A program made the position numbers and the translations under genes. DNA of 64,000 nucleotides from positions 62,001-126,000 of the forward strand of contig NZ_WTYJ01000002.1 in NCBI RefSeq assembly GCF_009827305.1, given 5' to 3'. Position 1 is the stretch's first letter. Every line of letters starts with the position of its first letter. Source of the DNA: Croceibacterium xixiisoli (GTDB lineage: Bacteria > Pseudomonadota > Alphaproteobacteria > Sphingomonadales > Sphingomonadaceae). Under the pieces are notes generated by a model. It did not search any database and had not been told where the DNA came from. It saw only the letters and a program-made list of their open reading frames with translations. Shown piece after piece: positions 50,335-59,655 of this stretch.

Positions 50335-52887
50335 TCATGCCGTGAAGTCGTCGATCGCCTTCGCGAGATTGTGGGTCGTGTAAGGCTTTTGAACAACAGT
50401 TGTAGAGCGATGGTCCATCGGCAAGTTTGCCTGCTCGCCATATCCGGACGCGAAAAAGAACGGGATCGCCAGTTCGCGCAGTCGATCCGCGACCCCGAAA
50501 CTGGTCTGGTCCCCCAGATTGATGTCGAGGATCGCATAGTCGATCTGCTCGCTGTCGAGGATGTCGTGAGCGGCCTCCGGCGTGGATGCCGTGAAAACGG
50601 ACGCCCCGAAGCGGTTCAGGATGTCCTCAGCGTCCAGCGCGATGATCAGACTGTCTTCAACCAGCAGCACCGTTTTCGTCCCGAAATGCGCCGTGTCGAT
50701 GTGCTGCTGGCTTGAGACCGATCGACGCGGTTGGGTGATGGTGGCGATATCATGGTTTTGCGGGCGTGACACATGCCGGGCGGGGATGACGAAATGCGCA
50801 GTGATACCGTCAACCGCATAGTCGATGCTCGCCCTGCCGCCGAGGTCATAAGGAACAGATCGATTTACGATCGTCGTCCCAAAACCCTTGCGCTTGGGAG
50901 GTGATACTGGCGGGCCGCCAACCTCGCGCCACGTGAATTCAAGATCGCCCGTCAGGTTGCGAGACCAGTCGATGTAAACCTCTCCCGTCCCGGACAGGCT
51001 TCCGTATTTGGTGGAATTCGTCACCAGCTCGTGAACGACCAGCGCCATGGTCGAATAGGCCTGTGGATTGAGCAGCACCGGTTCGCCTTCAGCAATGATC
51101 GCGCTCTCCCGGGTGGCCGCGAATGCAGCCGCTTCGGCGTCTATGAGCGCGTTGAGCGGGGCCGGCCCCCAATGGTCGTCCGTGATCTGATTGTGCGCGC
51201 GGGCCAGCGCGTGAATGCGACCATCGACCAGCTTCACGAAGTCCTTCACTTCGGGACTGTCGGGCTGCGACTGCCTGATCAGGCCCCGGATCACGCCGAG
51301 AATGTTCCGGACGCGGTGATTGAGTTCCGCGATCAGCATTTCTTGTCGCGCCGTCGACTGTCTGCGTTCTGCTGCGGCCTCGTCGGCGAGACGCAGGACA
51401 ACCTCGATCAATGTTGCCCGCAACGTCTCGGCCACGCGCTGCTCGGTTCTGGTAAAAGGTTCGGCGCGACCGTGCACGTCTTCCTGCCATTCAGCGAAGC
51501 TCTCGCGCGGTGTCAGGCGCGGCCCGTTTGGACCATAGCTGACCGGCTTGTGCGGATCACCGGCCCATCGAACAGACTGTTTTAGTTCGGATCGGAACAG
51601 GATCACATAGTCGCGGGGCGAACGGGAGATCGGAATCGCCAGCATGCCTGCTGCCCTGTCGGCGAACTCCTCGGCGCCGTCGATCAGCCCGCCGATATGA
51701 TCGGTCGTGAAGACTCTTCCAGCTGCAAGGCCATTCAGCGCGCGAACGATCCGCCTGAAATCTTCGGTCGGCGGGGTTACGCCGGAAAATGCATAATTGC
51801 CGTTGATCCATACGCCGACACCGGTGGCAGGAATGGCATTGGTCAGGATATCACCCAGCCAGTCAGGGTCGTTGAGCAGGGTCTCGTCCGATGCTACTGC
51901 TCCCAAAAGCTGATCGGATATATCCCGTGCACGGCGTTCGTATTCGACTGCCTGTCGGCGTTCGCGGGATTCGAGGCGCATCGCGAAATTCTCGGCGAAC
52001 TGTTCGCACACAGTGCGCCGTTCAAGCGTCGGAGATCGGGGCGAGTAATTGTGGCAGGCGAACAGGCCCCACAATTCGTCATCGACGATGATCGAAATCG
52101 ACAGTGAGGCGGCTACGCCCATGTTCTTGAGATATTCGATGTGGATAGGCGATACGGATCGCAGCACCGACAGCGACAGGTCCAGCTGCTGGCCGGCCGC
52201 GTCAATCACAGGAACCACAGAGATCGGTTCCGCCTCTACGTTGCGGATCACGCGAATAAGGTTGCGCTTGTAGAGCGCGCGCGCCTGCAGCGGTATGTCG
52301 CTCGCAGGGTAGTGCAAACCGAGAAAGTTGCCGATGCCTGGCTTGCAGGCCTCGGCTACGACCTCGCCCGCGCCGCTGGCGGCGAATTTGTAGACCATCA
52401 CACGGTCGTATCCTAGCAAGGAGCGAATTTGCCGCGCGCCCTCGCGATAGAAGGTCGACATGTCTTTTGTGCGGTTGAGGCGGGACATCATGGCGCGAAC
52501 CGAACTGATGCCGTCGTTGCCAGCAGGCGAGCCTGGCTCCATCTCGATGACGATAAGGCCGTTCGACATATGGAGCGCGATGTCGAACAACTGCCCGGAG
52601 GTTCCCACCTCGCGTCCGTAGAGCCGCTCAACCATGTCAGGCTCGATCAGATACGACAGCTTGTTTCGAAGATCGTGCACCAGCTTGGCCGACACATAAT
52701 CGGGCAGCGGACAACCGATAAGCTGATCTGGATCATGATTCAGCAGATCTCGGATGTTGGATGAGACGCGCGAGATCATCCAGTCGCTGCTTACTGCGAT
52801 TAGAAATCCAGGAGATTGGATAGCGCCGAGAAGGTGGATCGGCTCGCGATCACAGTTCGTCAGGTCCACTTTCTCGAAGCTGTTCAC
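50335..52887 (-). CDS. bphP: Bacteriophytochrome hybrid histidine kinase, HWE type with receiver domain
   Basis: An 850-residue red/far-red sensor. Residues 1-110: PAS domain with the chromophore-binding Cys12 in LTNCDREPIH. Residues ~140-310: GAF domain with PASDIP at 194-199 and the conserved His249 in VSPIHIEYLKNMGV. Residues ~330-500: PHY domain. Residues ~510-705: HWE kinase with phospho-acceptor His524 in AELNHRVRN and the W-x-E signature at 653-655 in TWREVGG. Residues ~738-850: receiver with Asp788 in AILDIN. Biliverdin should be the chromophore; no heme oxygenase gene is in the window. The start is GTG 52887, five bases after AGGGA. It is followed, 125 bases upstream on the map, by a single receiver-domain gene on the same strand. 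Confidence 0.93.
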   Translation of the reverse strand: MNSFEKVDLTNCDREPIHLLGAIQSPGFLIAVSSDWMISRVSSNIRDLLNHDPDQLIGCPLPDYVSAKLVHDLRNKLSYLIEPDMVERLYGREVGTSGQLFDIALHMSNGLIVIEMEPGSPAGNDGISSVRAMMSRLNRTKDMSTFYREGARQIRSLLGYDRVMVYKFAASGAGEVVAEACKPGIGNFLGLHYPASDIPLQARALYKRNLIRVIRNVEAEPISVVPVIDAAGQQLDLSLSVLRSVSPIHIEYLKNMGVAASLSISIIVDDELWGLFACHNYSPRSPTLERRTVCEQFAENFAMRLESRERRQAVEYERRARDISDQLLGAVASDETLLNDPDWLGDILTNAIPATGVGVWINGNYAFSGVTPPTEDFRRIVRALNGLAAGRVFTTDHIGGLIDGAEEFADRAAGMLAIPISRSPRDYVILFRSELKQSVRWAGDPHKPVSYGPNGPRLTPRESFAEWQEDVHGRAEPFTRTEQRVAETLRATLIEVVLRLADEAAAERRQSTARQEMLIAELNHRVRNILGVIRGLIRQSQPDSPEVKDFVKLVDGRIHALARAHNQITDDHWGPAPLNALIDAEAAAFAATRESAIIAEGEPVLLNPQAYSTMALVVHELVTNSTKYGSLSGTGEVYIDWSRNLTGDLEFTWREVGGPPVSPPKRKGFGTTIVNRSVPYDLGGRASIDYAVDGITAHFVIPARHVSRPQNHDIATITQPRRSVSSQQHIDTAHFGTKTVLLVEDSLIIALDAEDILNRFGASVFTASTPEAAHDILDSEQIDYAILDINLGDQTSFGVADRLRELAIPFFFASGYGEQANLPMDHRSTTVVQKPYTTHNLAKAIDDFTA

Positions 52888-53012
52888 ATTGTCCCTTCAA
52901 TGTCCTTGCGCAGGGTTACGCCTGAAGAGGGCACGCTGACCGCGCATCGAAAATGCATCTTCCCAAAAATTGAGGCTGGTGTCGATCCGATGCAGTTAAA
53001 ACCAGGGCCGCT

Positions 53013-53408
53013 TCAAGCAGCCTTCGGCCTCATCGTTCCCCCCGTCGCCCTCTTCAAAACCTCAGTCAGCATGTTCAACCGATAAGGCTTGGGGCAAGCC
53101 AGCGCACGCGGATAACGCTGCTTCACTTCTCGCGGTTCGGCCTGGCTGGTGTGGAAGATGATCGGCACGCCAGCCTTTTCCAGCACATCGGCCAGCGGAT
53201 AGACCTCGCCATCGCGGATGTTCACATCCAGAATGGCGCAGTCCGGGAGATGGCGCCCAATCGCCTTCAGGGCGTTTTCCCGGTCCGCATAGGGGCCATC
53301 GATGGCATAGCCCAGATCCTGCACCGTTTCGGTCAGGTCGAGGGCGATAATGAACTCGTCCTCCACGACCAGCACGGTGGGAGGGCCGTCATCCTGATGG
53401 TCGGCCAT
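53013..53408 (-). CDS. Single-domain response regulator
   Basis: A 131-residue receiver domain alone: VLVVEDEFIIALDLTETVQD with the acidic pocket, phospho-acceptor Asp61 in AILDVNIRDG, the Thr/Ser in IIFHTSQ and the conserved Lys in ACPKPY. There is no output domain. Such proteins in sphingomonads relay or sink phosphate from HWE/HisKA2 kinases. Its receiver resembles the one at the end of the adjacent phytochrome (AILDIN, KPY). It has its own likely stress promoter upstream and lies in front of the phytochrome gene on the same strand. Confidence 0.9.
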   Translation of the reverse strand: MADHQDDGPPTVLVVEDEFIIALDLTETVQDLGYAIDGPYADRENALKAIGRHLPDCAILDVNIRDGEVYPLADVLEKAGVPIIFHTSQAEPREVKQRYPRALACPKPYRLNMLTEVLKRATGGTMRPKAA

Positions 53409-53457
53409 GGGCGGTTACCTTTCCAGATATTCATCTAAGCTGTTGTTCAACTAGGAT

Positions 53458-53483
53458 AACCCGGAAAGGTGGGATTCAGTTCC
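53458..53483 (-). promoter_or_regulatory. EcfG-type (general stress sigma) promoter box
   Basis: On the - strand GGAAC (53483-53479) is followed by 17 bases and GGTT (53461-53458). This fits the alphaproteobacterial EcfG consensus GGAAC-N16/17-nGTT. It lies about 50 bases upstream of the start of the single-domain response regulator gene. Confidence 0.6.
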
Positions 53484-53495
53484 CGCCGATAATGC

Positions 53496-54128
53496 TCACA
53501 GCTTGCCGAATGCGCCTTCATATCCGGCGATGTCGCCGGCCGCGAGATGGCGGGCCTGTTCCACCCAATTGTCCCGCCGGATGCGGCCCTGGAAACGGCC
53601 CAGTCCGGCATCGACCCGGTCGATCGCGGCATCATCCCAGGCCGCGATTTCGGCATAGCTGGTGATATTCATCTCCCGCAGGATATCGGCGATCTTCGGG
53701 CCCAGGCCCTTGATCCGCGTCAGATCGTCGGCACCGTCTGTTGCCGGTTCTGGCGTCTGCGGTGTCGTTACGGGGGCATCCACGGCGTCGAATGGTGCAA
53801 TCGGTTCTTCCAGAGAAGGTGCTTCGGTCGGCGTCACCGGGATGGCCTGATCGCTTGGCGGCGGGGCAGGCGGGGCAACGGGAACGGGCGTCGCAACCGG
53901 CGCTGCCGGCACGGGCTGGGCAGGCGGCGGCATTCTGTCGCGCAGGGCGGCGGGTGGGGCGTCGATCAGCGCCTGGTTGCGCTTTGCCGGGCCGGTCTCC
54001 TCGGCGGGATCGCGGTCCAGTGTCACGCGCGTGCGGCGGCTCGCCGCGAAAATCCACCAGGCTATGATCAGCCCGATAATCAGCGCCAGTACAAACAGGA
54101 CCCAGTTCTGGGTCACCAGATCAGCCAT
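53496..54128 (-). CDS. Membrane-anchored protein with helix-hairpin-helix domain (NuoE-like C-terminal extension family)
   Basis: A 210-residue protein: one membrane helix at the N terminus (LVTQNWVLFVLALIIGLIIA), a long Pro/Ala linker (about residues 60-140), and a C-terminal HhH module: DDLTRIKGLGPKIADILREM then SYAEIAAWDDAAIDRVDAGL and IRRDNWVEQARHLA. This module is common in alphaproteobacteria, as a free protein or fused to NADH dehydrogenase subunit E, and its role is not settled. The start is ATG 54128, overlapping the stop of a tiny upstream gene by eight bases; an ATG at 54152 is less likely. Confidence 0.78.
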   Translation of the reverse strand: MADLVTQNWVLFVLALIIGLIIAWWIFAASRRTRVTLDRDPAEETGPAKRNQALIDAPPAALRDRMPPPAQPVPAAPVATPVPVAPPAPPPSDQAIPVTPTEAPSLEEPIAPFDAVDAPVTTPQTPEPATDGADDLTRIKGLGPKIADILREMNITSYAEIAAWDDAAIDRVDAGLGRFQGRIRRDNWVEQARHLAAGDIAGYEGAFGKL

Positions 54129-54234
54129 CGATATTCTTCCCGCTGCTATCACGTCCCCAGATCAACCAGCCCAGGCACAGCCCGGCCGCATAAACGAACA
54201 GCAACAGCACGAACAGTTCCAGCCAGATTGGCAT
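54121..54234 (-). CDS. Tiny single-helix membrane protein
   Basis: A 37-residue frame too short for normal gene calling. It consists almost entirely of one membrane helix (WLELFVLLLFVYAAGLCLGW) with a short polar tail (GRDSSGKN). Its stop overlaps the start of the HhH membrane protein by eight bases, so the two are probably coupled and may form a complex. The ribosome site is weak (ACGGGA). Its position and composition make it credible, but it has no known family. Confidence 0.55.
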   Translation of the reverse strand: MPIWLELFVLLLFVYAAGLCLGWLIWGRDSSGKNIDG

Positions 54235-54359
54235 ATCCCGTCAGATCCGTTCCCTGTCGCCGGCGCGCGCGCCATCGGCGTGGTTTTCCGAGTTGGGCGG
54301 CAGATCCGCCCGTAAGTTACCCTAGAGCTTGTGCCGGGCGCTTGGCAATGCGCGGGGCT

Positions 54360-55109
54360 TCAACGCGGTCCCGGCGTATCGACCGGGGTGGGGTGGATCG
54401 GATCGGTCGCGATCACCGAAAATTCGATCCGGCGGTTGGCCGGGTCCGATGGCGGCAGGCCCTCGGCCGGTTCGCTCGATCCCACGCCGCGCACGCGGAT
54501 GCCGTCATCGGGAATGCCCCGCGCCAGCAGGGCCTGCTGCACCGCCATCGCCCGTTCGCGCGACAGGGCCAGATTGCCCGGTTCAGGCCCGGATGCATCG
54601 GTGTGGCCGGTGATGGCGATGATGCTGCCCAGGCACGGGCGCAGTGCCGTGGCCACCTCATCCACCAGGCTCTGGCTGCCGGCATCGATCCGGGCAGAAC
54701 TTTCCTCGAACCTTATGGTCCGCGCGCGCAGCAGGAACTGCACATCTTCCTGGCAATGCAAGGGCTCGACCCGGTCGACCACGCCGATCGCGCGCGCATC
54801 GCCATCGGCCCAGCGAATGCCGCCCACGCCGGGCACGGCTGCCACCGCCTTGGCCGCCCGGGCGCGGATCGAATCCTTCACCCCTTCGCCGCCGGACAGA
54901 ACCGGGTGGCGGCTGGGCAGACCACTGGGGGAAATGAAGCTGGCGCGGATGCTGCCGGCGCCCGGCACCGTGGCCAGCGCCTGCTGCGCCGCATGGGCAA
55001 GCCGATCGGCCAGGGCCGTGCCCGTGGTCCGCGCGCCGATCGCCGCCAGCGCGACAATGGCGAATATGCCCAGGATCAGCGGAACCAGCGGATGGCGCAG
55101 AAAGATCAT
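54360..55109 (-). CDS. OmpA-family protein with N-terminal membrane anchor
   Basis: A 249-residue protein. A membrane anchor occupies about residues 8-27 (LVPLILGIFAIVALAAIG). The middle part (AAKAVAAVPGVGGIRWADGD) resembles BON-like repeats. The C-terminal OmpA/MotB domain has ITGHTDASGPEPGNLALSRE and ends ANRRIEF, with the Asp and Arg that bind diaminopimelate in peptidoglycan. It probably ties the envelope to peptidoglycan from the periplasm. It lies just upstream of the tiny membrane protein and HhH genes on the same strand and could be in one operon with them. Confidence 0.85.
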   Translation of the reverse strand: MIFLRHPLVPLILGIFAIVALAAIGARTTGTALADRLAHAAQQALATVPGAGSIRASFISPSGLPSRHPVLSGGEGVKDSIRARAAKAVAAVPGVGGIRWADGDARAIGVVDRVEPLHCQEDVQFLLRARTIRFEESSARIDAGSQSLVDEVATALRPCLGSIIAITGHTDASGPEPGNLALSRERAMAVQQALLARGIPDDGIRVRGVGSSEPAEGLPPSDPANRRIEFSVIATDPIHPTPVDTPGPR

Positions 55110-55171
55110 GGATCATGTGTACCCGCCCCGATGCGCTTGAACAGGGGCCGTGCGTGAAATCCTGCAGGATC

Positions 55172-55203
55172 GCCCCGGCACCGCCGCATGGTGGTGCCGG
55201 GGC
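55172..55203 (-). terminator. GC-rich hairpin after the VWA gene
   Basis: GCCCCGGCACC (55172-55182) pairs perfectly over 11 bases with GGTGCCGGGGC (55193-55203), seven bases beyond the end of the VWA gene. No T-run follows; it may terminate with Rho help or only protect the message. Confidence 0.55.
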
Positions 55204-55209
55204 AGGCGA

Positions 55210-56994
55210 TCAATTGGATGATGACAGCGCCCCGGCTACGCCCACCAGCTTCAGGAATTCCTGCCGCCAGTAATCGGCATGATCGCTGCCTGCCAGTTCG
55301 GCAATCTGGCCATAGCTGTATTGGGCCAGCAGGGGATCGGCGCGCAGCTTCTGGCCATAGGCGGCCACCGCCGTGGCGAAGGCCATGTCGCCGCGCGGCA
55401 ATGCCGCCCGCGCCAGCCCGGCGGCGGGCACGGCCTGGGAAATCTCCCGCGATGTCGTGCCGTCGGGCATTTTGTAGCGCAGCTTGACGAAGGCCATTTC
55501 GCCGCCGGTTCCGGCCGGGCGGGGCGGGGCTTCATAACGGCGCGGCTGGATCCAGCCGGTGCCGCCGGCCGGCACCACTTCGTAAATCGCGGTCACCTGG
55601 TGCCCGGCGCCGATATCGCCGGCATCCACCTTGTCATTGGTGAAATCCTCTTCGCGCAGGGCCCGGTTCTCATACCCGATCAGGCGATACTGGCTCACCT
55701 GCGCCGGGTTGAATTCCACCTGGATCTTCACATCCTTGGCGATGGTGAACAGGGTGGACTGCATTTCGTCGGACAGCACCTTTTCGGCTTCCAGCGCGCT
55801 GTCGATATAGGCGTAATTGCCGTTCCCGTGATTGGCGATCTGCTCCATCATCGCTTCATTGTAATTGCCGGTGCCGAACCCCAGCGTGGTCAGGGTGATG
55901 CCGCTGTCCCGCTCACGCTCGATCAATTCGACCATTGATTTCTGGTCACTGATGCCGACATTGAAATCGCCATCGGTGGCCAGGATCACGCGGTTCACGC
56001 CATCGCGGATCATCGCCGTGCGCGCCGTGTCATAGGCCAGCCGCAACCCGGCGCCCCCGGCGGTCGAACCCCCGGCGCTCAGCTGGTTCAGCGCCGCGCG
56101 GATCTGCGCCTTGTCGCTGGTGGAGGGAAGCACCAGCCCGGCCGCGCCCGCATAGACGACAATCGCCACCTTGTCCTGCGGCTGCAATTGCTCGGTCAGC
56201 CGGGTCAGCGCGGTCTTCACCAGCGGCAGCTTGTCGGGGCTGTTCATCGATCCCGAGACATCCAGCAGGAACACCAGATTGACCGGCGGGCGGGATTGGC
56301 GCGGCAGATCATATCCGCGCAACCCGATCCGCAGCAGCCGGCTGTTGGGGTTCCACGGCGTCTGCGCCAGATCGGTGGTCACCGAAAACGGCCGATCGCG
56401 CTGATCCGGCTCCGCATAATCATAGCGGAAATAATTGATCAGTTCCTCCGTCCGCACGGAATCGCGCGGGGGCAGGGCGCCACCGGTCAGGAACCGCCGG
56501 GCATTGGCATAGGCGCCGGTATCGACATCGACCGAAAAGGTCGAAACCGGTTCGGACGCGACCAGCTTGATCGCCGAGACCGCTTCCCCGTCATAGCGTT
56601 CACGCGACGGATCGGGCTGGACCGGGGCGGGCCGGATATAGGTGCCGGTCGGTGGCGGCACCGGCGCCGGCCGTCGTGCAACGGCAGACGCAACCGGAGA
56701 GGATGATGGGTGCGGTTCCCCGCTGATCGCCGCTATCGGCGATGAGGAGTTGAAATCCTGTCGCTGAATTCTCGAACCCGTGACCACCATCGAACCATCC
56801 TGCGTCACCAGTGGTGGAGGCGGTGGTGGCGGTGGCGGCGGGGGAGGCGGAGGAGGAGGTGGTGGTGGGGGCGGTGGGGCAGGCGGTGGTGGCGGCGCCT
56901 CGGCAATATCATTGTCCCCCGATCCCCCCGGCGCGGCGCAGGCCGTGATCAGAGCAAATCCACAAACGGCGGCAAGCAGGCTGCTGTTACGCAT
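55210..56994 (-). CDS. VWA-domain lipoprotein (YfbK-like) with poly-proline tract
   Basis: A 594-residue outer-surface or periplasmic lipoprotein. The lipobox LITACAAP places the lipid Cys near residue 19. Residues ~33-60 are almost pure proline. Then follows VVTGSRIQRQDFNSSSPIAA, which looks like the start of a TonB-dependent receptor. A YfbK N-terminal domain (VSTFSVDVDTGAYANARRFL, TEELINYFRYDY) comes next, and the VWA domain with the intact metal site LVFLLDVSGSMNSPDKLPLV and ATDGDFNVGISDQ, and finally DUF3520-like C-terminal parts. It probably binds a protein partner in a Mg-dependent manner. The start is ATG 56994; the longer frame to 57144 lacks a signal peptide at the right place. Confidence 0.85.
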   Translation of the reverse strand: MRNSSLLAAVCGFALITACAAPGGSGDNDIAEAPPPPPAPPPPPPPPPPPPPPPPPPPPPPLVTQDGSMVVTGSRIQRQDFNSSSPIAAISGEPHPSSSPVASAVARRPAPVPPPTGTYIRPAPVQPDPSRERYDGEAVSAIKLVASEPVSTFSVDVDTGAYANARRFLTGGALPPRDSVRTEELINYFRYDYAEPDQRDRPFSVTTDLAQTPWNPNSRLLRIGLRGYDLPRQSRPPVNLVFLLDVSGSMNSPDKLPLVKTALTRLTEQLQPQDKVAIVVYAGAAGLVLPSTSDKAQIRAALNQLSAGGSTAGGAGLRLAYDTARTAMIRDGVNRVILATDGDFNVGISDQKSMVELIERERDSGITLTTLGFGTGNYNEAMMEQIANHGNGNYAYIDSALEAEKVLSDEMQSTLFTIAKDVKIQVEFNPAQVSQYRLIGYENRALREEDFTNDKVDAGDIGAGHQVTAIYEVVPAGGTGWIQPRRYEAPPRPAGTGGEMAFVKLRYKMPDGTTSREISQAVPAAGLARAALPRGDMAFATAVAAYGQKLRADPLLAQYSYGQIAELAGSDHADYWRQEFLKLVGVAGALSSSN

Positions 56995-57088
56995 CGTCGT
57001 CCTCTCCCCAATGAGGCTTGATGGCGCAAAATTGTCGCTCGCGAATTGAACCGCAGGTGAATATTCGTCGGCGGGAAAACCCCGAAGA

Positions 57089-58630
57089 TCAGCCTTTGAT
57101 GGAAAGATCGCCCGCTGTGGCGGCGGCGTCGCTTTCTGTCTCATCCGTGGCCACCTTGCGGCGGAACAGCATCCGGTCTTCAGGGCCGAAGCCGCGCGTC
57201 CAGATGATCCAGCAATACACGCCCAGCATCACCGGAATGCCGACGATCAGTTCGGCCCATTCGGGCAGGCGGATGATGATCTGCCCCACCACGATCGCTG
57301 CGGCAGAGGCCCAGACCAGCGCCCAGCGCCAGTTGTTGACCGGATATTTCAGGATCCGGCTGAGCATCACCGCCTTGACGAGCGAGGAGAAACCGAGCGC
57401 CAGCATCAGCGATCCGGCGGCCAGGGCCCCGCGCATCGTGTCGCTCAGGTTCAATTCGCTGGCCAGCACCATCGCCCCCACGGTCAGCCCGGCCTGCAGC
57501 AGGATGGTGGCGACCGATACCCACAGATTGCGCAGCCGGGCGACATAGACCAGCGCCGCTTCCGAAACGACGGCGGTGGCCGCCACCACTTCGGCGGCCA
57601 GCAGGAATATCAGCGCCGCCGTCCCGCCCACGAAATTCGGGCCGACCAGCCCCATGATCGCTTCACCCGGAATGCCCAGCGCCAGCGCTACACCGGCCTG
57701 CGCGGCGGTGATCCAGAAACCGACCTGGCACACCTGCTTGGCAATGGCGGCGTAATCATGTTCCTTCAGCTTGCGGGTCAGCACAGGGCCAAGGATCGGC
57801 TCGAAACTGCTCTTCAGTTTCTGCGGCAGGCTCGCCACCTGTTGCGCCACATAATAGATGCCCACCACGGTCGGCGTGGCGAACAGGCCCAGGATGAAGA
57901 TGTCGAGCCGCCTTGTGCCCCATTCGATTCCGTCGGCGGCCGCCAGCGGCAATCCGCGATAGACCAGATCGGCCATGCGCCGCAGGCTCGGCCGCCAGTT
58001 GCGCGGCAGGCCATAGCTGCGCAGAAACGGGATCAGCGCCGTCAGCAGCGCAGCAAAGACCGACAGCAGATAGGCCATTGCCAGCCCGCTTTCGGGCACG
58101 ATCAGGAACATGACCCCGGCCATGATCGAAATCGTCCAGGGTTCCACGATCGCCCGCGCCCGCACGGTGGCGGCAATGTCATAGCGATAGGCTTGCGCCG
58201 CCAGCAGCACTTCGGTCAGCGCCAGCGCGGGTATCGCCAGCACCAGCCACCGGTCATAGGGGCCATAGATCCCGCTCGGGAACATCGGCGCCGGGAACAG
58301 CCACAGCACTACCCCGGCCAGCGATCCGGCCAGCAAAGCCACCAGCAGCCCATCGGCCACCTGCCCGCAATGGTCGCCATCGGTGTTGGACAGGCGCTGC
58401 GCCAAACCGCGCTTCTCGCCCATGGTGCAGATCATCGCCAGCAGCTCGACGAACACCAGCGCGGATGCGAACCGGCCCAGCGCATCGGCGCCATATAGCC
58501 GCCCGGCAATGAACAGGAACGGCAGGCGCGCGGCCAGCCGCAACAGGAAGCCGAACAGATTGGTCCGTCCGCCCTTGGCCAGCGCTTCGATATCGCCGCC
58601 CGGCTCGTCCGGCTTCGGCGTTGCCGTCAC
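57089..58630 (-). CDS. Polysaccharide flippase (Wzx / oligosaccharide flippase family)
   Basis: A 513-residue protein with about twelve to fourteen membrane helices. RTNLFGFLLRLAARLPFLFI and LPQKLKSSFEPILGPVLTRK are typical of the MATE/MVF-like polysaccharide transporters. The N and C termini are soluble and charged. It would flip a lipid-linked oligosaccharide to the periplasm. Its ATG overlaps the stop of gpsA by four bases. Together with the Wzy/ligase-like protein at 25690 it would complete a Wzx/Wzy route, although the genes are 30 kb apart. Confidence 0.82.
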   Translation of the reverse strand: MTATPKPDEPGGDIEALAKGGRTNLFGFLLRLAARLPFLFIAGRLYGADALGRFASALVFVELLAMICTMGEKRGLAQRLSNTDGDHCGQVADGLLVALLAGSLAGVVLWLFPAPMFPSGIYGPYDRWLVLAIPALALTEVLLAAQAYRYDIAATVRARAIVEPWTISIMAGVMFLIVPESGLAMAYLLSVFAALLTALIPFLRSYGLPRNWRPSLRRMADLVYRGLPLAAADGIEWGTRRLDIFILGLFATPTVVGIYYVAQQVASLPQKLKSSFEPILGPVLTRKLKEHDYAAIAKQVCQVGFWITAAQAGVALALGIPGEAIMGLVGPNFVGGTAALIFLLAAEVVAATAVVSEAALVYVARLRNLWVSVATILLQAGLTVGAMVLASELNLSDTMRGALAAGSLMLALGFSSLVKAVMLSRILKYPVNNWRWALVWASAAAIVVGQIIIRLPEWAELIVGIPVMLGVYCWIIWTRGFGPEDRMLFRRKVATDETESDAAATAGDLSIKG

Positions 58631-59655
58631 GCGGTGGGGCTTTCGGCGCGGAGCGGGCGGGCCAGCAGCTTGCTGGCGATCTCGCGCGCGGGCGCACCTT
58701 CCAGCAGGCGGGCGACGGCGGACACGATCGGCATGGCGATGCCGTGATCGGCGGCCAGCGCCTCGAGCACGGGCGCGGTATGCGCGCCTTCGGCCACGGT
58801 GCGGCGGTCAGCCATCAGCGCGGCCGGATCGGCCCCTTCGCCCAATGCCTTGCCGAGGGAGAAATTGCGGCTGGAGGTGGACGAACAGGTCAGCACCATG
58901 TCCCCCAGGCCGCACAGCCCGGCCAGCGTGTCGCGCTGCGCGCCCAGCGCTTCGCCGAACCGCATCATTTCGGCATAGCCGCGCGCGATCAGGGCAGACC
59001 GGGCATTCTGTCCCAGCCCCAGCCCGTCAACCACGCCGCAGGCGATCGCCAGCACATTCTTGACCGAACCGCCCACTTCCGCGCCGATCACATCGTCGCT
59101 GTAATAAGGGCGGAATGTCGGGCGGGCGAGGGCCGGGGCAAGCCGCTGCCACTGCGCCTGCCCGCCGCCGCAGGCCAGCGTCACGGCGGTCGGCAGGCCG
59201 GCGGCCACTTCATGGGCAAATGTCGGGCCGGAAAGCACGGCGATATCGCTGCCGGGGGCCGCATCATGCGCCACGCCATGCATCATCCGCCCGGTGCCGG
59301 CCTCGATCCCCTTGGAACACAGAACCAGATCGCGCGGAAATCCGCCATTCGCGGTTCCCATCGCCGTCAGCGTGGTGGCCAGATGCTGCGCTGGGGTCAC
59401 CAACAGCAGGATGGTGCAATGCCGCAAGTCCTCGAACCGGCTCGTCGCGGTGATCGCGGGGGACAGTTCGGCATCGGGCAGATAGAGCGTGTTGCGCCGT
59501 GTGGCATTGATGCTGGCGGCCAGTTCGGCTTCGCGCATCCACAGCAGCACGGGTCGCCCGTCGCCCGCCAGCATTTGCGCCAGCGCCGTGCCCCAGGCAC
59601 CTGCACCCACGACGCCGATGGTCGCGCCCGATCGTGTGGTTTCTGCTGCGGTCAT
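58627..59655 (-). CDS. gpsA: Glycerol-3-phosphate dehydrogenase [NAD(P)+]
   Basis: A 342-residue enzyme of normal length. The dinucleotide site is [40 protein letters not shown] and [20 protein letters not shown] with the catalytic lysine are conserved, as is [20 protein letters not shown]. It reduces dihydroxyacetone phosphate to sn-glycerol-3-phosphate for phospholipid synthesis. The start is ATG 59655, overlapping the end of tsaD (ATGA); the longer frame to 59802 lies inside tsaD. Confidence 0.95.
   Translation of the reverse strand: MTAAETTRSGATIGVVGAGAWGTALAQMLAGDGRPVLLWMREAELAASINATRRNTLYLPDAELSPAITATSRFEDLRHCTILLLVTPAQHLATTLTAMGTANGGFPRDLVLCSKGIEAGTGRMMHGVAHDAAPGSDIAVLSGPTFAHEVAAGLPTAVTLACGGGQAQWQRLAPALARPTFRPYYSDDVIGAEVGGSVKNVLAIACGVVDGLGLGQNARSALIARGYAEMMRFGEALGAQRDTLAGLCGLGDMVLTCSSTSSRNFSLGKALGEGADPAALMADRRTVAEGAHTAPVLEALAADHGIAMPIVSAVARLLEGAPAREIASKLLARPLRAESPTA

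Noticed and set aside
56812-56890. Short-period GGTGGC-type repeat, possibly a CRISPR or satellite
   Set aside because: It encodes the proline tract of the VWA lipoprotein on the other strand. There are no spacers and the units are three bases or multiples.
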